A stretch of 28,311 bases of DNA from CAYTCZ01 sp964436315 (GTDB taxonomy: Bacteria > Actinomycetota > Thermoleophilia > Gaiellales > Gaiellaceae). Below, piece after piece: positions 21,768-28,311 of the stretch; the first letter of the stretch is position 1; every line of letters starts with the position of its first letter. The stretch spans positions 1 to 28,311 of the forward strand of contig CAYTCZ010000046.1 of assembly GCA_964436315.1 (NCBI GenBank), written 5' to 3'. The notes beneath the pieces are model-generated. The model was not told the DNA's origin. It made no database searches and worked only from the letters and a program-made list of their open reading frames with translations. The position numbers and the translations under genes were made by a program.

Positions 21768-23282
21768 TTAGACGCGAGGCTCTGCGCGCTCCCTCTCGGC
21801 GGGAGCTGGCTGCGCGACGGAAGGCTTCTTCTCCCCGACCCGGAAGAACCCGGCCGGCGCGAACTGCGAGAGCGTGCGGGCGAACAGGCTTGGCTCTCGA
21901 CCGGCATCGTCAGCTGACTCCTTCCGCGCCACCGCTTCGCGCACGAGTCGTCCTCCGAGATACCGAATGGGCTCGGGTGGAAACAGGCTCGCCGGCCCCG
22001 AGCTGAGCGCCGTGTTCGACCAACGGTCGTCGGCACCGAGGGCCATCGCGGCAAGGATACGCCCCCCAGTAACACAGGGACCGACGCCGTTGCCCGAGAA
22101 GCCAAGGCCGTAGATCAGCTTCTCCTGTCCCTCGACGCGTCCGAAGAACGGCAAGCCGGTTTCGCTTCGATCGACGGGCCCCGCCCACGCGTGTGTTATC
22201 TCGACGTTCTCAAACTCTGGGTAAAGCCAGCGCAAGCTCGCCGCTACACCCTCGGAACGGCGCCGATCGTAGTGGAAGTTCTCACCGAAGTAGCCGAACG
22301 CACCGATCGCGCCGCCTCCACGCCCGAACGCGATTCGTCCGTCGGCAGTGGTTCGGTGGTAGTGGACAAGGAGGCGTGAGTCAGAAACGCATTCGCCACC
22401 GGTCCAGCCGATCTGCTCGAGCAGGTTTGGAGCTGGAGCGGTCGCGACGATGTCGCTCACGACCGGGACAAAGGCGCGCCCAAGCGACCGGAGCTGGGCA
22501 AGACCCGTGCTCCAGGCGTTCAGAGCTGCGACGACCGTCTCGGACTCAACCTCGCCGCCATCAGTCTTCACGATAAGCGGGGACTGGCCCTCAACCGCAA
22601 GCACCGGCGAGTCCTCGTAGATTCGGATGCCCCGCTCGATGGCTACACGGCGAAGTCCTCGCACGAGGCGGCCGGGATTGACCTGGGCGGTAATCCGATC
22701 CCGGACACCGCCGAGATACGCACGTGAGCCTCCGCTTGCCTGAGCTTCTTCGACGCCAACTCGCTCGAAGACGTGGTCGATGCCGCGTTCTTCGAGCTCG
22801 GCCACGGTGGGTTCCCACGTATCGACCTGGATCTCCGAGGTTGCAACCCAGAGCCAGCCGCCGTCCATGAAGTCGGCTTCGATCTTGTTCTCCTTACAGA
22901 ACTGTCCGACGTCGCGAACACTCTTCTCCGACTGCTCGGCGAGCCAGAGTCCGTCGTCCTCTCCGCAGAGCTTGATGAGCGAGCCGAGCTTGCTCCACCA
23001 GGGCAGAACGAAGCCCCCGTTTCGGCCGCTCGCGCCCCCACCGCAGATGTCAGCTTCGACGATTGCGATGTCGAGGCCCGGCTCCTGCTCCTTGAGGAAC
23101 AGCGCAGTCCAGAGGCCCGTATAGCCGCCGCCGAGAATGCATACGCCTGCGCTCGTCCGTCCGCCGAGCTGCTTCCGCTCGCTGAGCTCTGCGCCCTCGT
23201 CAGGCAGCGCCTGCTGGAGCCAGAGCGACCGATGATTGAGCTCACGCGGACCGGTCGGGCTCCGAAACGTCGGAAGTGCCAT
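21768..23282 (-). CDS. FAD-dependent amine/amino-acid oxidoreductase (DAO family, PuuB-like)
   Basis: A 504-aa flavoenzyme. The FAD dinucleotide motif is GVCILGGGYTGLWTALFL, followed by VEADICGGGASGRNGGF, as in gamma-glutamylputrescine oxidase and related DAO proteins. The C-terminal block (YGLGFSGNGVGPCVTGGRIL) is the second FAD-contacting motif. A C-terminal tail of ~80 residues, rich in Glu/Arg/Pro, goes beyond the core. ATG at 23282 overlaps the TGA of the zinc-ribbon gene (TGATG), giving translational coupling; an upstream in-frame ATG (23360) would overlap that gene and is rejected. It probably oxidises a secondary amine or N-methyl compound released by the hydantoinase-like enzyme. Confidence 0.85.
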   Translation of the reverse strand: MALPTFRSPTGPRELNHRSLWLQQALPDEGAELSERKQLGGRTSAGVCILGGGYTGLWTALFLKEQEPGLDIAIVEADICGGGASGRNGGFVLPWWSKLGSLIKLCGEDDGLWLAEQSEKSVRDVGQFCKENKIEADFMDGGWLWVATSEIQVDTWEPTVAELEERGIDHVFERVGVEEAQASGGSRAYLGGVRDRITAQVNPGRLVRGLRRVAIERGIRIYEDSPVLAVEGQSPLIVKTDGGEVESETVVAALNAWSTGLAQLRSLGRAFVPVVSDIVATAPAPNLLEQIGWTGGECVSDSRLLVHYHRTTADGRIAFGRGGGAIGAFGYFGENFHYDRRRSEGVAASLRWLYPEFENVEITHAWAGPVDRSETGLPFFGRVEGQEKLIYGLGFSGNGVGPCVTGGRILAAMALGADDRWSNTALSSGPASLFPPEPIRYLGGRLVREAVARKESADDAGREPSLFARTLSQFAPAGFFRVGEKKPSVAQPAPAERERAEPRV

Positions 23283-23479
23283 CACTCGATCACCGATTCC
23301 GCCCACACAGCTTCGGCGCCGTACTTGGGCAGCTTGTACGTGTCGAAGACCTCGATGCACTTCTCGGAACAGAACAAGATCGTCTGATCAAGGCGTTCCA
23401 CCGGGATCCCACCCACCGTGACGAGCTTGCCGCACGACCCACAGCGTGGCAGCTCGCTCACTTCCTTGTACGTCGGCAC
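23282..23479 (-). CDS. Small zinc-ribbon (TRASH-like) protein between hyuB and the oxidoreductase
   Basis: A 65-aa protein with four cysteines in a metal-binding pattern: C13-x2-C16 (RCGSCGK) and C37-x3-C41 (LFCSEKCIEVF). The second half resembles TRASH/MYM-type metal knuckles. GTG 23479 starts one base after the hyuB stop; a longer reading to 23560 overlaps hyuB and is rejected. Acetone and acetophenone carboxylases carry a small zinc-containing subunit beside HyuA/HyuB-like subunits, so this may be a small subunit of the hydantoinase-like complex or a metal-delivery protein. Confidence 0.75.
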   Translation of the reverse strand: MPTYKEVSELPRCGSCGKLVTVGGIPVERLDQTILFCSEKCIEVFDTYKLPKYGAEAVWAESVIE

Positions 23480-23480
23480 G

Positions 23481-25274
23481 CTACGCCCCCCTTCGCTGTG
23501 CGCGCAGCTCGCCGGTGGCCGCCGAATCGACCGTCCTGGCTGCCTCGTCGATCGCGACACCGTAGTGCTGCCGTGCGTCCTCGGTCGTGATGAGCTCGTC
23601 GAGCCAGTCGGTCAGAACGAGCTCTGGATCGCGGTCGAGCGGATCGCCGTAGCCGCCACCCGAGGGAGTGACGAAGAGCATCTCGTCGCCCTCGTTCATG
23701 ATGATGTTCGAGAACTTACCCTGGGAGGCGGCGCCGAAGGCCTCACGGGCTCGGAGCCACTCTCCCTCGCCGCCCCGTCGAAAGCCGAGGATGGTGTTCG
23801 TACCCTCCTCGCCGTCGAAGAGGCCCCACGCCTTCACTCGATGGCGGTTCGTATGGGAGCTGATGTGGACGCCGTCGGTGAGAAACCGGAAGATTCGTCG
23901 CGTCCCGAATCCTCCGCGGTGTTCCCCGTGGCCCACCTCCCCCGGTTCGAGCTCGTAGGCGAGGTTCAGGAACGGGTACCGCGTCTCGGCGACCTCGACC
24001 GGCGTGTTCGCACAGTTGCCGTTCTTGACGAACTGGCAGTCGTTGCCGTCGGCATCGGAACGCCCGCCCCAACCGACTCCCTCGAGATGGAGATGGGCAT
24101 ACGGATCGCCCGAGACCGGATCGACTCCACCGAAGCCGACGCAGCCACAGGTTCCTCCGTCGGCGGCGGAGCTTCGGTCGGAGAACAACGAGAACGCCTT
24201 CAGGAGAACGTCGACGGTCGTTGGATGGCTATCCGAGTTGCCGCCGACGCAGGCGCCTGGGTAGCTCACGTTCACGTAACTCCCGGGCGGCGCAATCACG
24301 GAGATCGGTCGGTAGCAGCCGTGGTTGTATGGGATATCGCCCTCGACCATATGGAGAACGGCGTTGTACGCCGATGAGGCGGTCGTGCCGAACGTCTGGT
24401 TTCCGGGGCCGAAGCACTGCTCATCTGTCCCGGTGAAGTCGACGATCAACTCGTCGCCCCGAATCACCAGCGTTCCGCGAATCTTCCACGGGCGATCGGG
24501 CACGACGCCGTCATCCTCGAGGACCCCCTCTGCGACGTACTCGCCGTCTGGCCAGGTGGCGATCTCGGCCCGCATGAGTCGCTCGGAGACGAGCTTGATA
24601 TCTCGGCAGCACTGCTGGAATGTCTCGCCGCCGTACCGTTGGACGAGCTCGTCGATTCGCCGCTCGGCAAGGTAGAGCGAGCCAATCATGGCCTTCATGT
24701 CGCCGTAGGAGTGCTTTGGGGTTCGAACGTTCGAGATCATGATCCGGAAGATCGACTCGACCTCTTGATCGTTCTCGTAAATCTTGACCGGCGGAAACCG
24801 GATGCCCTCCTGGAAGATGTTCTGATGATCGCCGAAGGCCGCCGGCACCATGCCTCCCACGTCGGTCATGTGAGCGATGTTGGCCGTGTACGCAAGGATC
24901 TCGCCCTCGTGGAAGTACGGCTTGATGACCACGAACTCCGGCAGGTGGCAGTTCGACCGGTACGGGTCGTTCGTGAAGATCACGTCGCCCGGCTTCAGAT
25001 TCTCGGCGCCGATCTCGGCGATCGCGGTCGGGATGACGTGAACCGTCGAGCCGATCTGCGCGGGGACGTACGGCGCCTGCGCAACCATCTCCTCTTTCCC
25101 ATCGAAGACCACGCACGAGAAGTCGAGCGCCTCGTTGAACATCGGTGAGTAACTCGTCCTCATCATCGCGATGCCCATTTCCTTGCACGTCGTGATGAGG
25201 TGATTGCGAACGATCTCGAGGAGGAACGGGTCGGTCTGAATCCCCTGATCGATTGCACTCGGCGCGATGGCCAT
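23481..25274 (-). CDS. hyuB: Hydantoinase B / oxoprolinase family protein (HyuB)
   Basis: The B subunit of ATP-dependent hydantoinases, 5-oxoprolinases and acetone-carboxylase-like enzymes. The 597-aa protein has the family blocks MGIAMMRTSYSPMFNE, APYVPAQIGS, FTNDPYRSNCHLPEFVV, AYTANIAHMTDVGGM, the central YNAVLHMVEGDIPYNHGCYRP, GGNSDSHPTTVDVLLKAF and the C-terminal VTPSGGGYGDPLDRDP. Length is near the usual ~570-600. The ATG has AAGGAGGAT eight bases upstream, overlapping the hyuA stop codon. It follows hyuA by 13 bp and is followed by the zinc-ribbon gene after one base. Confidence 0.92.
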   Translation of the reverse strand: MAIAPSAIDQGIQTDPFLLEIVRNHLITTCKEMGIAMMRTSYSPMFNEALDFSCVVFDGKEEMVAQAPYVPAQIGSTVHVIPTAIAEIGAENLKPGDVIFTNDPYRSNCHLPEFVVIKPYFHEGEILAYTANIAHMTDVGGMVPAAFGDHQNIFQEGIRFPPVKIYENDQEVESIFRIMISNVRTPKHSYGDMKAMIGSLYLAERRIDELVQRYGGETFQQCCRDIKLVSERLMRAEIATWPDGEYVAEGVLEDDGVVPDRPWKIRGTLVIRGDELIVDFTGTDEQCFGPGNQTFGTTASSAYNAVLHMVEGDIPYNHGCYRPISVIAPPGSYVNVSYPGACVGGNSDSHPTTVDVLLKAFSLFSDRSSAADGGTCGCVGFGGVDPVSGDPYAHLHLEGVGWGGRSDADGNDCQFVKNGNCANTPVEVAETRYPFLNLAYELEPGEVGHGEHRGGFGTRRIFRFLTDGVHISSHTNRHRVKAWGLFDGEEGTNTILGFRRGGEGEWLRAREAFGAASQGKFSNIIMNEGDEMLFVTPSGGGYGDPLDRDPELVLTDWLDELITTEDARQHYGVAIDEAARTVDSAATGELRAQRRGA

Positions 25275-25287
25275 CCGTCGATCCTCC

Positions 25288-27135
25288 TTAGACGGTAATC
25301 AGCAGGTTTCCGTACTCGTCGACGCGCGCGGTGCTCCCGGGCGGAATCAGCGTCGTGGCGTCGTTCTGGCCGACGATCGCCGGACCGTCGATCGTTGCGC
25401 CGGCCGTGAAGTCATCGCGACGATATACGGCGGTCTCTATGCGGCCTTCGTTCGCGTCGAACACCGCTCCGCGACGGTCGATCGGATCCGGACCCGAACC
25501 CGTGCCGATCTTCGGAAGCTCGATCTCATGCCTCGAGCCGACCGCCGCCACGTTGACGGCAAGGAGCTCGAGCTCTTCGCCAGGAATCGAGTAGCCGTAG
25601 AAGCGCTCGTGCTCGGATGCGAAGAGATCGGCGGCCTTTTCGAAGTCCGCTCCGGTGAGCTCGCCTCCCGGCAGGGCGACTGAGAGCTCCCAGTTCTGCC
25701 CCACGTACCGGAGGTCAACTGACCGGACAAGTCGGGGTGCTTCAGCGAAGCCTTCACGTCTGAAGTCATCGAGCGCCTGCTGTTCAAGCCGCGTGTAGAG
25801 CTCGTTGAGCCGGTTCACGTCCAGGTAGCGCATGCGCATCCAATGCGTCTGCGTGTAGTCGAAGCGGGTATCGGCGAGCAGCGCACCGAACGCNNNNNNN
25901 NNNNNNNNNNNNNNNNNNNNNNNNNNNNNNNNNNNNNNNNNNNNNNNNNNNNNNNNNNNNNNNNNNNNNNNNNNNNNNNNNNNNNNNNNNNNNGCGAGCA
26001 GAAACTCGGGAGCAAGCCGGCCGAGGACTGCGTTGGCATCCGTGACCGTTGGCTTGGTCCCGCCGCGCGCGTAACACACCGGCCCTGGGTCGGCACCCGC
26101 GCTCTCGGGGCCGACTTTGAGAATTCCCGCCGCATCGATCCAGGCGAGGCTTCCACCACCTGCGCCGATCGCGCGGGCATCGACCATCGTGAGAGCGATC
26201 GGAACTCCGTACTCCAGCTCCTCGAGGTTCGTGAAGGCGGGCTCCGAGTTCGGCAGGAGGCAGGCTTCGAAGCTCGTCCCACCCATATCCGCCGCGATCA
26301 GATCGCCGAGCCCTAGGGCATTGCCCAGGTAGCTCGACGCCATCACTCCGCCCGACGGCCCCGACCGAACGAGGGACACCGGCTGCTCGCGCGCTTTCTC
26401 GGAGCTCATGACGCCGCCGTTGGATCGAAGCACGAAGAGCTGCCCGATGCCGCCCTTCTCACACTCGTCGTCGAGCGTCTGGAGGTACTCATGCATGAGC
26501 GGCTTCAGGTACGCATCGATAACGGTCGTCGACGTCCGCTCGTACTCGCGCCAGCGCGGAAGTACCTCATGTGAGAGCGAAACTTCCACGCCTGGCCACA
26601 GCTCTTCGATGAGCTCCCGCGTTCGCAGTTCGTGCGCGGGGTTGGCGAACGAGAAGAGATACGAGACAGCAACGGCGCTGACGCCGTCGAGGTCGCGGAG
26701 ACGGATCAGTTCCTCTCGGAGCCGCTCCTCATCCAGCGGGATGAGAACAGAGCCATCCTGCAAGACGCGCTCTGGAACGCCGACGCAGCGCGAACGTGGA
26801 ACGAAGTGCTTTGGCTTGACCCAGTGAAGATCGAAGTGGTCCGGGCGCGTCACACGCTGGATGCGAAGGATGTCCCGGAAACCGTCGGTCGTGAGCAGCG
26901 CGACCTCGGCACCCTTCCGCTCGATGAGGGCGTTGGTGGCAACCGTCGTTCCATGCACGAAGTAGCCGATGTCTTTCGTGTCGAGATCGCTCTTCGCGAA
27001 CGAGCTGAAGACCGCTTCCGACGGCTGAGTGGGCGTCGAGAGCACCTTGGCCATCCGAAGCTCACCCGTCTCGTCGTCGAGCGCGACGAGGTCGGTGAAC
27101 GTCCCGCCCGTGTCGACTCCTGCGCGAACCGCCAT
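25288..27135 (-). CDS. hyuA: Hydantoinase A / oxoprolinase family protein (HyuA), interrupted by an assembly gap
   Basis: The ATP-binding A subunit of the hydantoinase/oxoprolinase/acetone-carboxylase family; it phosphorylates the amide or ketone substrate. The N-terminus has the ASKHA phosphate loop VDTGGTFTDLV, then YFVHGTTVATNALIERKG, and LRSNGGVMSS, LVRSGPSGGVMAS, and AADMGGTSFE. ATG 27135 has GAGGGAGA upstream; the longer frame to 27267 is not protein-like. The 100-N gap removes sequence between VLGRLAPEFLL and AFGALLADTRFDY. Family members have about 95 residues there, including the FGGAGP motif, so the true gap is probably nearer 280-290 bp. Both flanks lie in the same gene, so the gene is most likely intact. 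Confidence 0.9.
   Translation of the reverse strand: MAVRAGVDTGGTFTDLVALDDETGELRMAKVLSTPTQPSEAVFSSFAKSDLDTKDIGYFVHGTTVATNALIERKGAEVALLTTDGFRDILRIQRVTRPDHFDLHWVKPKHFVPRSRCVGVPERVLQDGSVLIPLDEERLREELIRLRDLDGVSAVAVSYLFSFANPAHELRTRELIEELWPGVEVSLSHEVLPRWREYERTSTTVIDAYLKPLMHEYLQTLDDECEKGGIGQLFVLRSNGGVMSSEKAREQPVSLVRSGPSGGVMASSYLGNALGLGDLIAADMGGTSFEACLLPNSEPAFTNLEELEYGVPIALTMVDARAIGAGGGSLAWIDAAGILKVGPESAGADPGPVCYARGGTKPTVTDANAVLGRLAPEFLLXXXXXXXXXXXXXXXXXXXXXXXXXXXXXXXXXXAFGALLADTRFDYTQTHWMRMRYLDVNRLNELYTRLEQQALDDFRREGFAEAPRLVRSVDLRYVGQNWELSVALPGGELTGADFEKAADLFASEHERFYGYSIPGEELELLAVNVAAVGSRHEIELPKIGTGSGPDPIDRRGAVFDANEGRIETAVYRRDDFTAGATIDGPAIVGQNDATTLIPPGSTARVDEYGNLLITV
25894..25993. other. Scaffold gap of 100 Ns inside hyuA
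   Basis: Exactly 100 undetermined bases, the conventional placeholder length. Both sides encode adjacent parts of HyuA, so the join is probably correct though the length is not. Confidence 0.98.
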
Positions 27136-27173
27136 GCGTCTCCCTCGATCTGGTGGCTTCTGCCCGGAGGCCG

Positions 27174-27202
27174 ATCCTATTGACCGCTGCGCAAAGCGGC
27201 AA
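27174..27202 (-). promoter_or_regulatory. Promoter of the hyu operon: TTGCCG, 17 bp, TAGGAT
   Basis: Minus strand: TTGCCG (27202-27197), exactly 17 bp, TAGGAT (27179-27174), then a ~38-nt leader with GAGGGAGA before ATG 27135. It is the best full promoter in the window and shares the TAGGAT -10 with rlmD, yjbQ and argF. The spacer contains the short inverted repeat GCTTTGCGCAGC. Confidence 0.65.
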
Positions 27203-27272
27203 GCTGGAGCCGCGACGCCTAGCTGCCGATATCTGGTGGGAACGAAATGCCGCCGACGTTCGTCCAAGAAAC

Positions 27273-27746
27273 GTGAAGACGCTCGGATTCATCGCTCTGA
27301 TTTCGCTCCTGATTGGCTCGTGTACCGCCTCGGGAGAGCATGTCCCACCGGAACCGCCAATCGACGAACAGGCCGGCCAGGAGTTGAGGATGAATCAAGA
27401 GGCTTGGGCCGTCTCCGGGCTCGAGTCATACACGTACACGCTCTCGAGGGTCTGTCTGTGTCCCCAGAATGAACTTGGGCCCTTCGAGGTGACCGTGTAC
27501 CAACGGCAGGTCGCGGGCGTGGAGTTCGGCGGCCAGCCGATTGACCTCGACTCCCAGGCTTTCTACTCCGTGCCCGAGCTCTTCGAGCTTGTGGAACGGG
27601 CCGTTACAGACGGAGCCGATCACATCAACGTTGAGTACGACGGGATTCTGGGATATCCGACGCGGATCTTCATCGACTGGGATCTCGGGGCAGCCGACGA
27701 GGAGACCATCATCGCGGCCGAGAACCTCACGCCACTGGCCGAATAG
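27273..27746 (+). CDS. Predicted lipoprotein, DUF6174-like
   Basis: A 157-aa exported lipoprotein. GTG 27273 begins a short signal peptide (VKTLGFIALISLLIGSC) with lipobox I-G-S-C; lipidation would be on Cys17 or so. The mature part matches the DUF6174 layout: LESYTYTLSRVCLCP, GPFEVTVYQRQV, VPELFELVERAV, HINVEYDGILGYPTRIFIDW and a final DEE..AENLTPL. The function of the family is unknown. It is divergent from the hyu operon. An upstream in-frame start at 27153 lies inside that operon's promoter and is rejected. Confidence 0.85.
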   Translation: MKTLGFIALISLLIGSCTASGEHVPPEPPIDEQAGQELRMNQEAWAVSGLESYTYTLSRVCLCPQNELGPFEVTVYQRQVAGVEFGGQPIDLDSQAFYSVPELFELVERAVTDGADHINVEYDGILGYPTRIFIDWDLGAADEETIIAAENLTPLAE

Positions 27747-27793
27747 CGCTCGAGGTCGAGTGGCCTCGATGAGCGGTACAAGGCCATGGCCGA

Positions 27794-28053
27794 TCAAATC
27801 GCGACGGCGTACAAGAGGCGCCTGGAAGAAAAGATGGGCCGGATTTCCGGCGCAGCGTCGCGGGGCCCGATTTCCTCCCACTCCGCACGCGTCCTGTTCC
27901 GACCGGCCGCGCGGCAAGCGATGTCGTACCACTCATCGGTGTTGACGTTCCATTCCATAGTCGGGCTGGCTCCGGCGGAAGGATGGCTCCGCCCTCAGAG
28001 AAGATCGGCTCGGCCGCTGCCGTCGCCAGCAGCGTCCCGTCACCGTTGAAGCG
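27794..28053 (-). pseudogene. C-terminal remnant of a WD40-repeat protein, frameshifted by a 5-bp duplication
   Basis: Minus strand from 28053: RFNGDGTLLATAAAEPIF and PPEPARLWN read as a last WD40 blade. In another frame the sequence continues WNVNTDEWYDIACRAAGRN and RTRAEWEEIGPRD, the conserved C-terminal tail of actinobacterial kinase/WD40 proteins (ACxxAGRNLTxxEW), to TGA at 27796-27794. The frame change falls at a tandem TGGAATGGAA (plus strand 27948-27957); removing one TGGAA restores RLWNVNTDEW. The upstream part of the gene is missing or rearranged. It is either a pseudogene or a sequence/assembly error. Confidence 0.7.
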
Positions 28054-28064
28054 CTCTGTACTAG

Positions 28065-28145
28065 TGTCTGACCGGCGAGGTGCCCTACCCGCGCGAGCGG
28101 ACGATGCAGCGTGCCTGGGTGCACTTGGAGGAGCCGCCGCCGCGG
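28065..28145 (+). pseudogene. Ser/Thr protein kinase fragment, alpha-F/alpha-G region, plus strand
   Basis: Plus-strand codons from 28065 read CLTGEVPYPRERT then MQRAWVHLEEPPPR, which matches the kinase C-lobe after the DVYSLGC helix (typically YECLTGxxPFxR...W.HLxxPPP). A TAG immediately precedes it (28062-28064). The match ends at CCGCGG (28140-28145), where the opposite strand takes over with the preceding part of the same domain. Confidence 0.65.
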
Positions 28146-28311
28146 ACCGATCTCGTCGCCGATGATCTGTTCCGGGGCTGCGTAGTCGAGGGTGTCGAGG
28201 GCCGGCTCCGTCTCGGCGAGTGTCTCGTCCTGATCAGAGTGCGTCGTCAGACCGAAGTCCGAGAGGTAGACAGCGCTCGGCTCGTCGCTGTCGTAATCTC
28301 TCCGTGTAGCA
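28140..28311 (-). pseudogene. Ser/Thr protein kinase fragment, activation segment, minus strand (runs off the window)
   Basis: Minus strand from 28311: AVYLSDFGLTTHSDQDE contains the Mg-binding DFG, followed by LDTLDYAAPEQIIGDEIGPR with the APE motif. In an intact kinase this would continue to the DVYSLGC helix and the LTGEVPYPRE segment found on the other strand. Instead the reading is lost at CCGCGG (28140-28145), which encodes Pro-Arg on both strands. The N-lobe lies outside the window. Confidence 0.7.

Noticed and set aside
23418..24377. 319-codon plus-strand open frame opposite hyuB
   Set aside because: Its codons mirror those of hyuB, the translation has no recognisable domain, and hyuB is a clear family member. 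High GC makes long antisense frames common.
26632..27183. 183-codon plus-strand frame opposite hyuA
   Set aside because: Shadow of the N-terminal half of hyuA, which has clear family motifs, and it crosses the operon start.
27786..28049. 87-codon plus-strand frame near the right end
   Set aside because: It is antisense to a recognisable WD40 C-terminal tail and has no family resemblance itself.

Overview
The window is high-GC bacterial DNA. Its gene content is a mycobacterial-type inositol-phosphate synthase, leaderless GTG/ATG starts behind TAGGAT/TAGGCT -10 boxes, a compact OLD-type ATPase, DUF6174-type lipoprotein and WD40/Ser-Thr-kinase remnants. This suggests an Actinobacteriota genome, most likely Thermoleophilia (Solirubrobacterales/Gaiellales-like). 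A 100-N scaffold gap (25894-25993) and scrambled gene pieces at the right end suggest a draft or metagenome contig whose right end is at or near the window end. Taxonomy is inferred from protein style only.

Layout. 1-4648 (+): inositol-3-phosphate synthase, with an in-frame ribbon-helix-helix-like stretch upstream; a perfect-palindrome terminator; a glycosyltransferase-like/PHP fusion; a divergent uracil-DNA-glycosylase-superfamily protein; and a membrane protein with presenilin-like motifs. 4814-7022 (-): an RlmD/RumA-type rRNA m5U methyltransferase, an intergenic region with tandem and inverted repeats, and YjbQ. 7045-8538 (+): an M3-like peptidase that shares a divergent promoter with yjbQ. 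8592-9059 (-): Hsp20. 9149-10872 (+): argF, a mini-zincin and a hypothetical gene, closely packed. 10968-13664: an SDR, a small conserved protein, a SnoaL-like protein and a ring-cleaving-dioxygenase-like VOC protein. About 13700-13935: an ABC-exporter ATPase relic. 14061-18661 (+): OLD-like ATPase plus partner, then an oxalate-CoA-ligase-like enzyme and a ketopantoate-reductase-family protein. 18677-19551 (-): an OsmC-family gene and a small membrane protein. 19758-20573 (+): DedA. 20988-27135 (-): a five-gene operon (hydantoinase A, hydantoinase B, Zn-ribbon protein, FAD amine oxidoreductase, SDR) behind a clear -35/-10 promoter. 27273-27746 (+): a lipoprotein. 27794-28311: fragments of a protein kinase and a WD40 protein on both strands.

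The main discovery candidate is the OsmC gene (18677-19156, -). Its first in-frame stop is a UGA exactly where OsmC/Ohr proteins carry their second catalytic cysteine (Cys-Pro). The frame continues 35 codons past it with OsmC-like sequence and ends at a TAG that abuts a hairpin shared with the convergent gene. A hairpin of bacterial SECIS geometry begins 13 nt after the UGA. I read this as an OsmC-family selenoprotein.

Second-tier observations are the recurrent leaderless promoter grammar (including a stop codon that doubles as a -10 and one -10 shared by two divergent genes), the presenilin-like membrane protein, the hydantoinase/oxidoreductase operon, and the kinase pieces that meet head-to-head at a CCGCGG palindrome.
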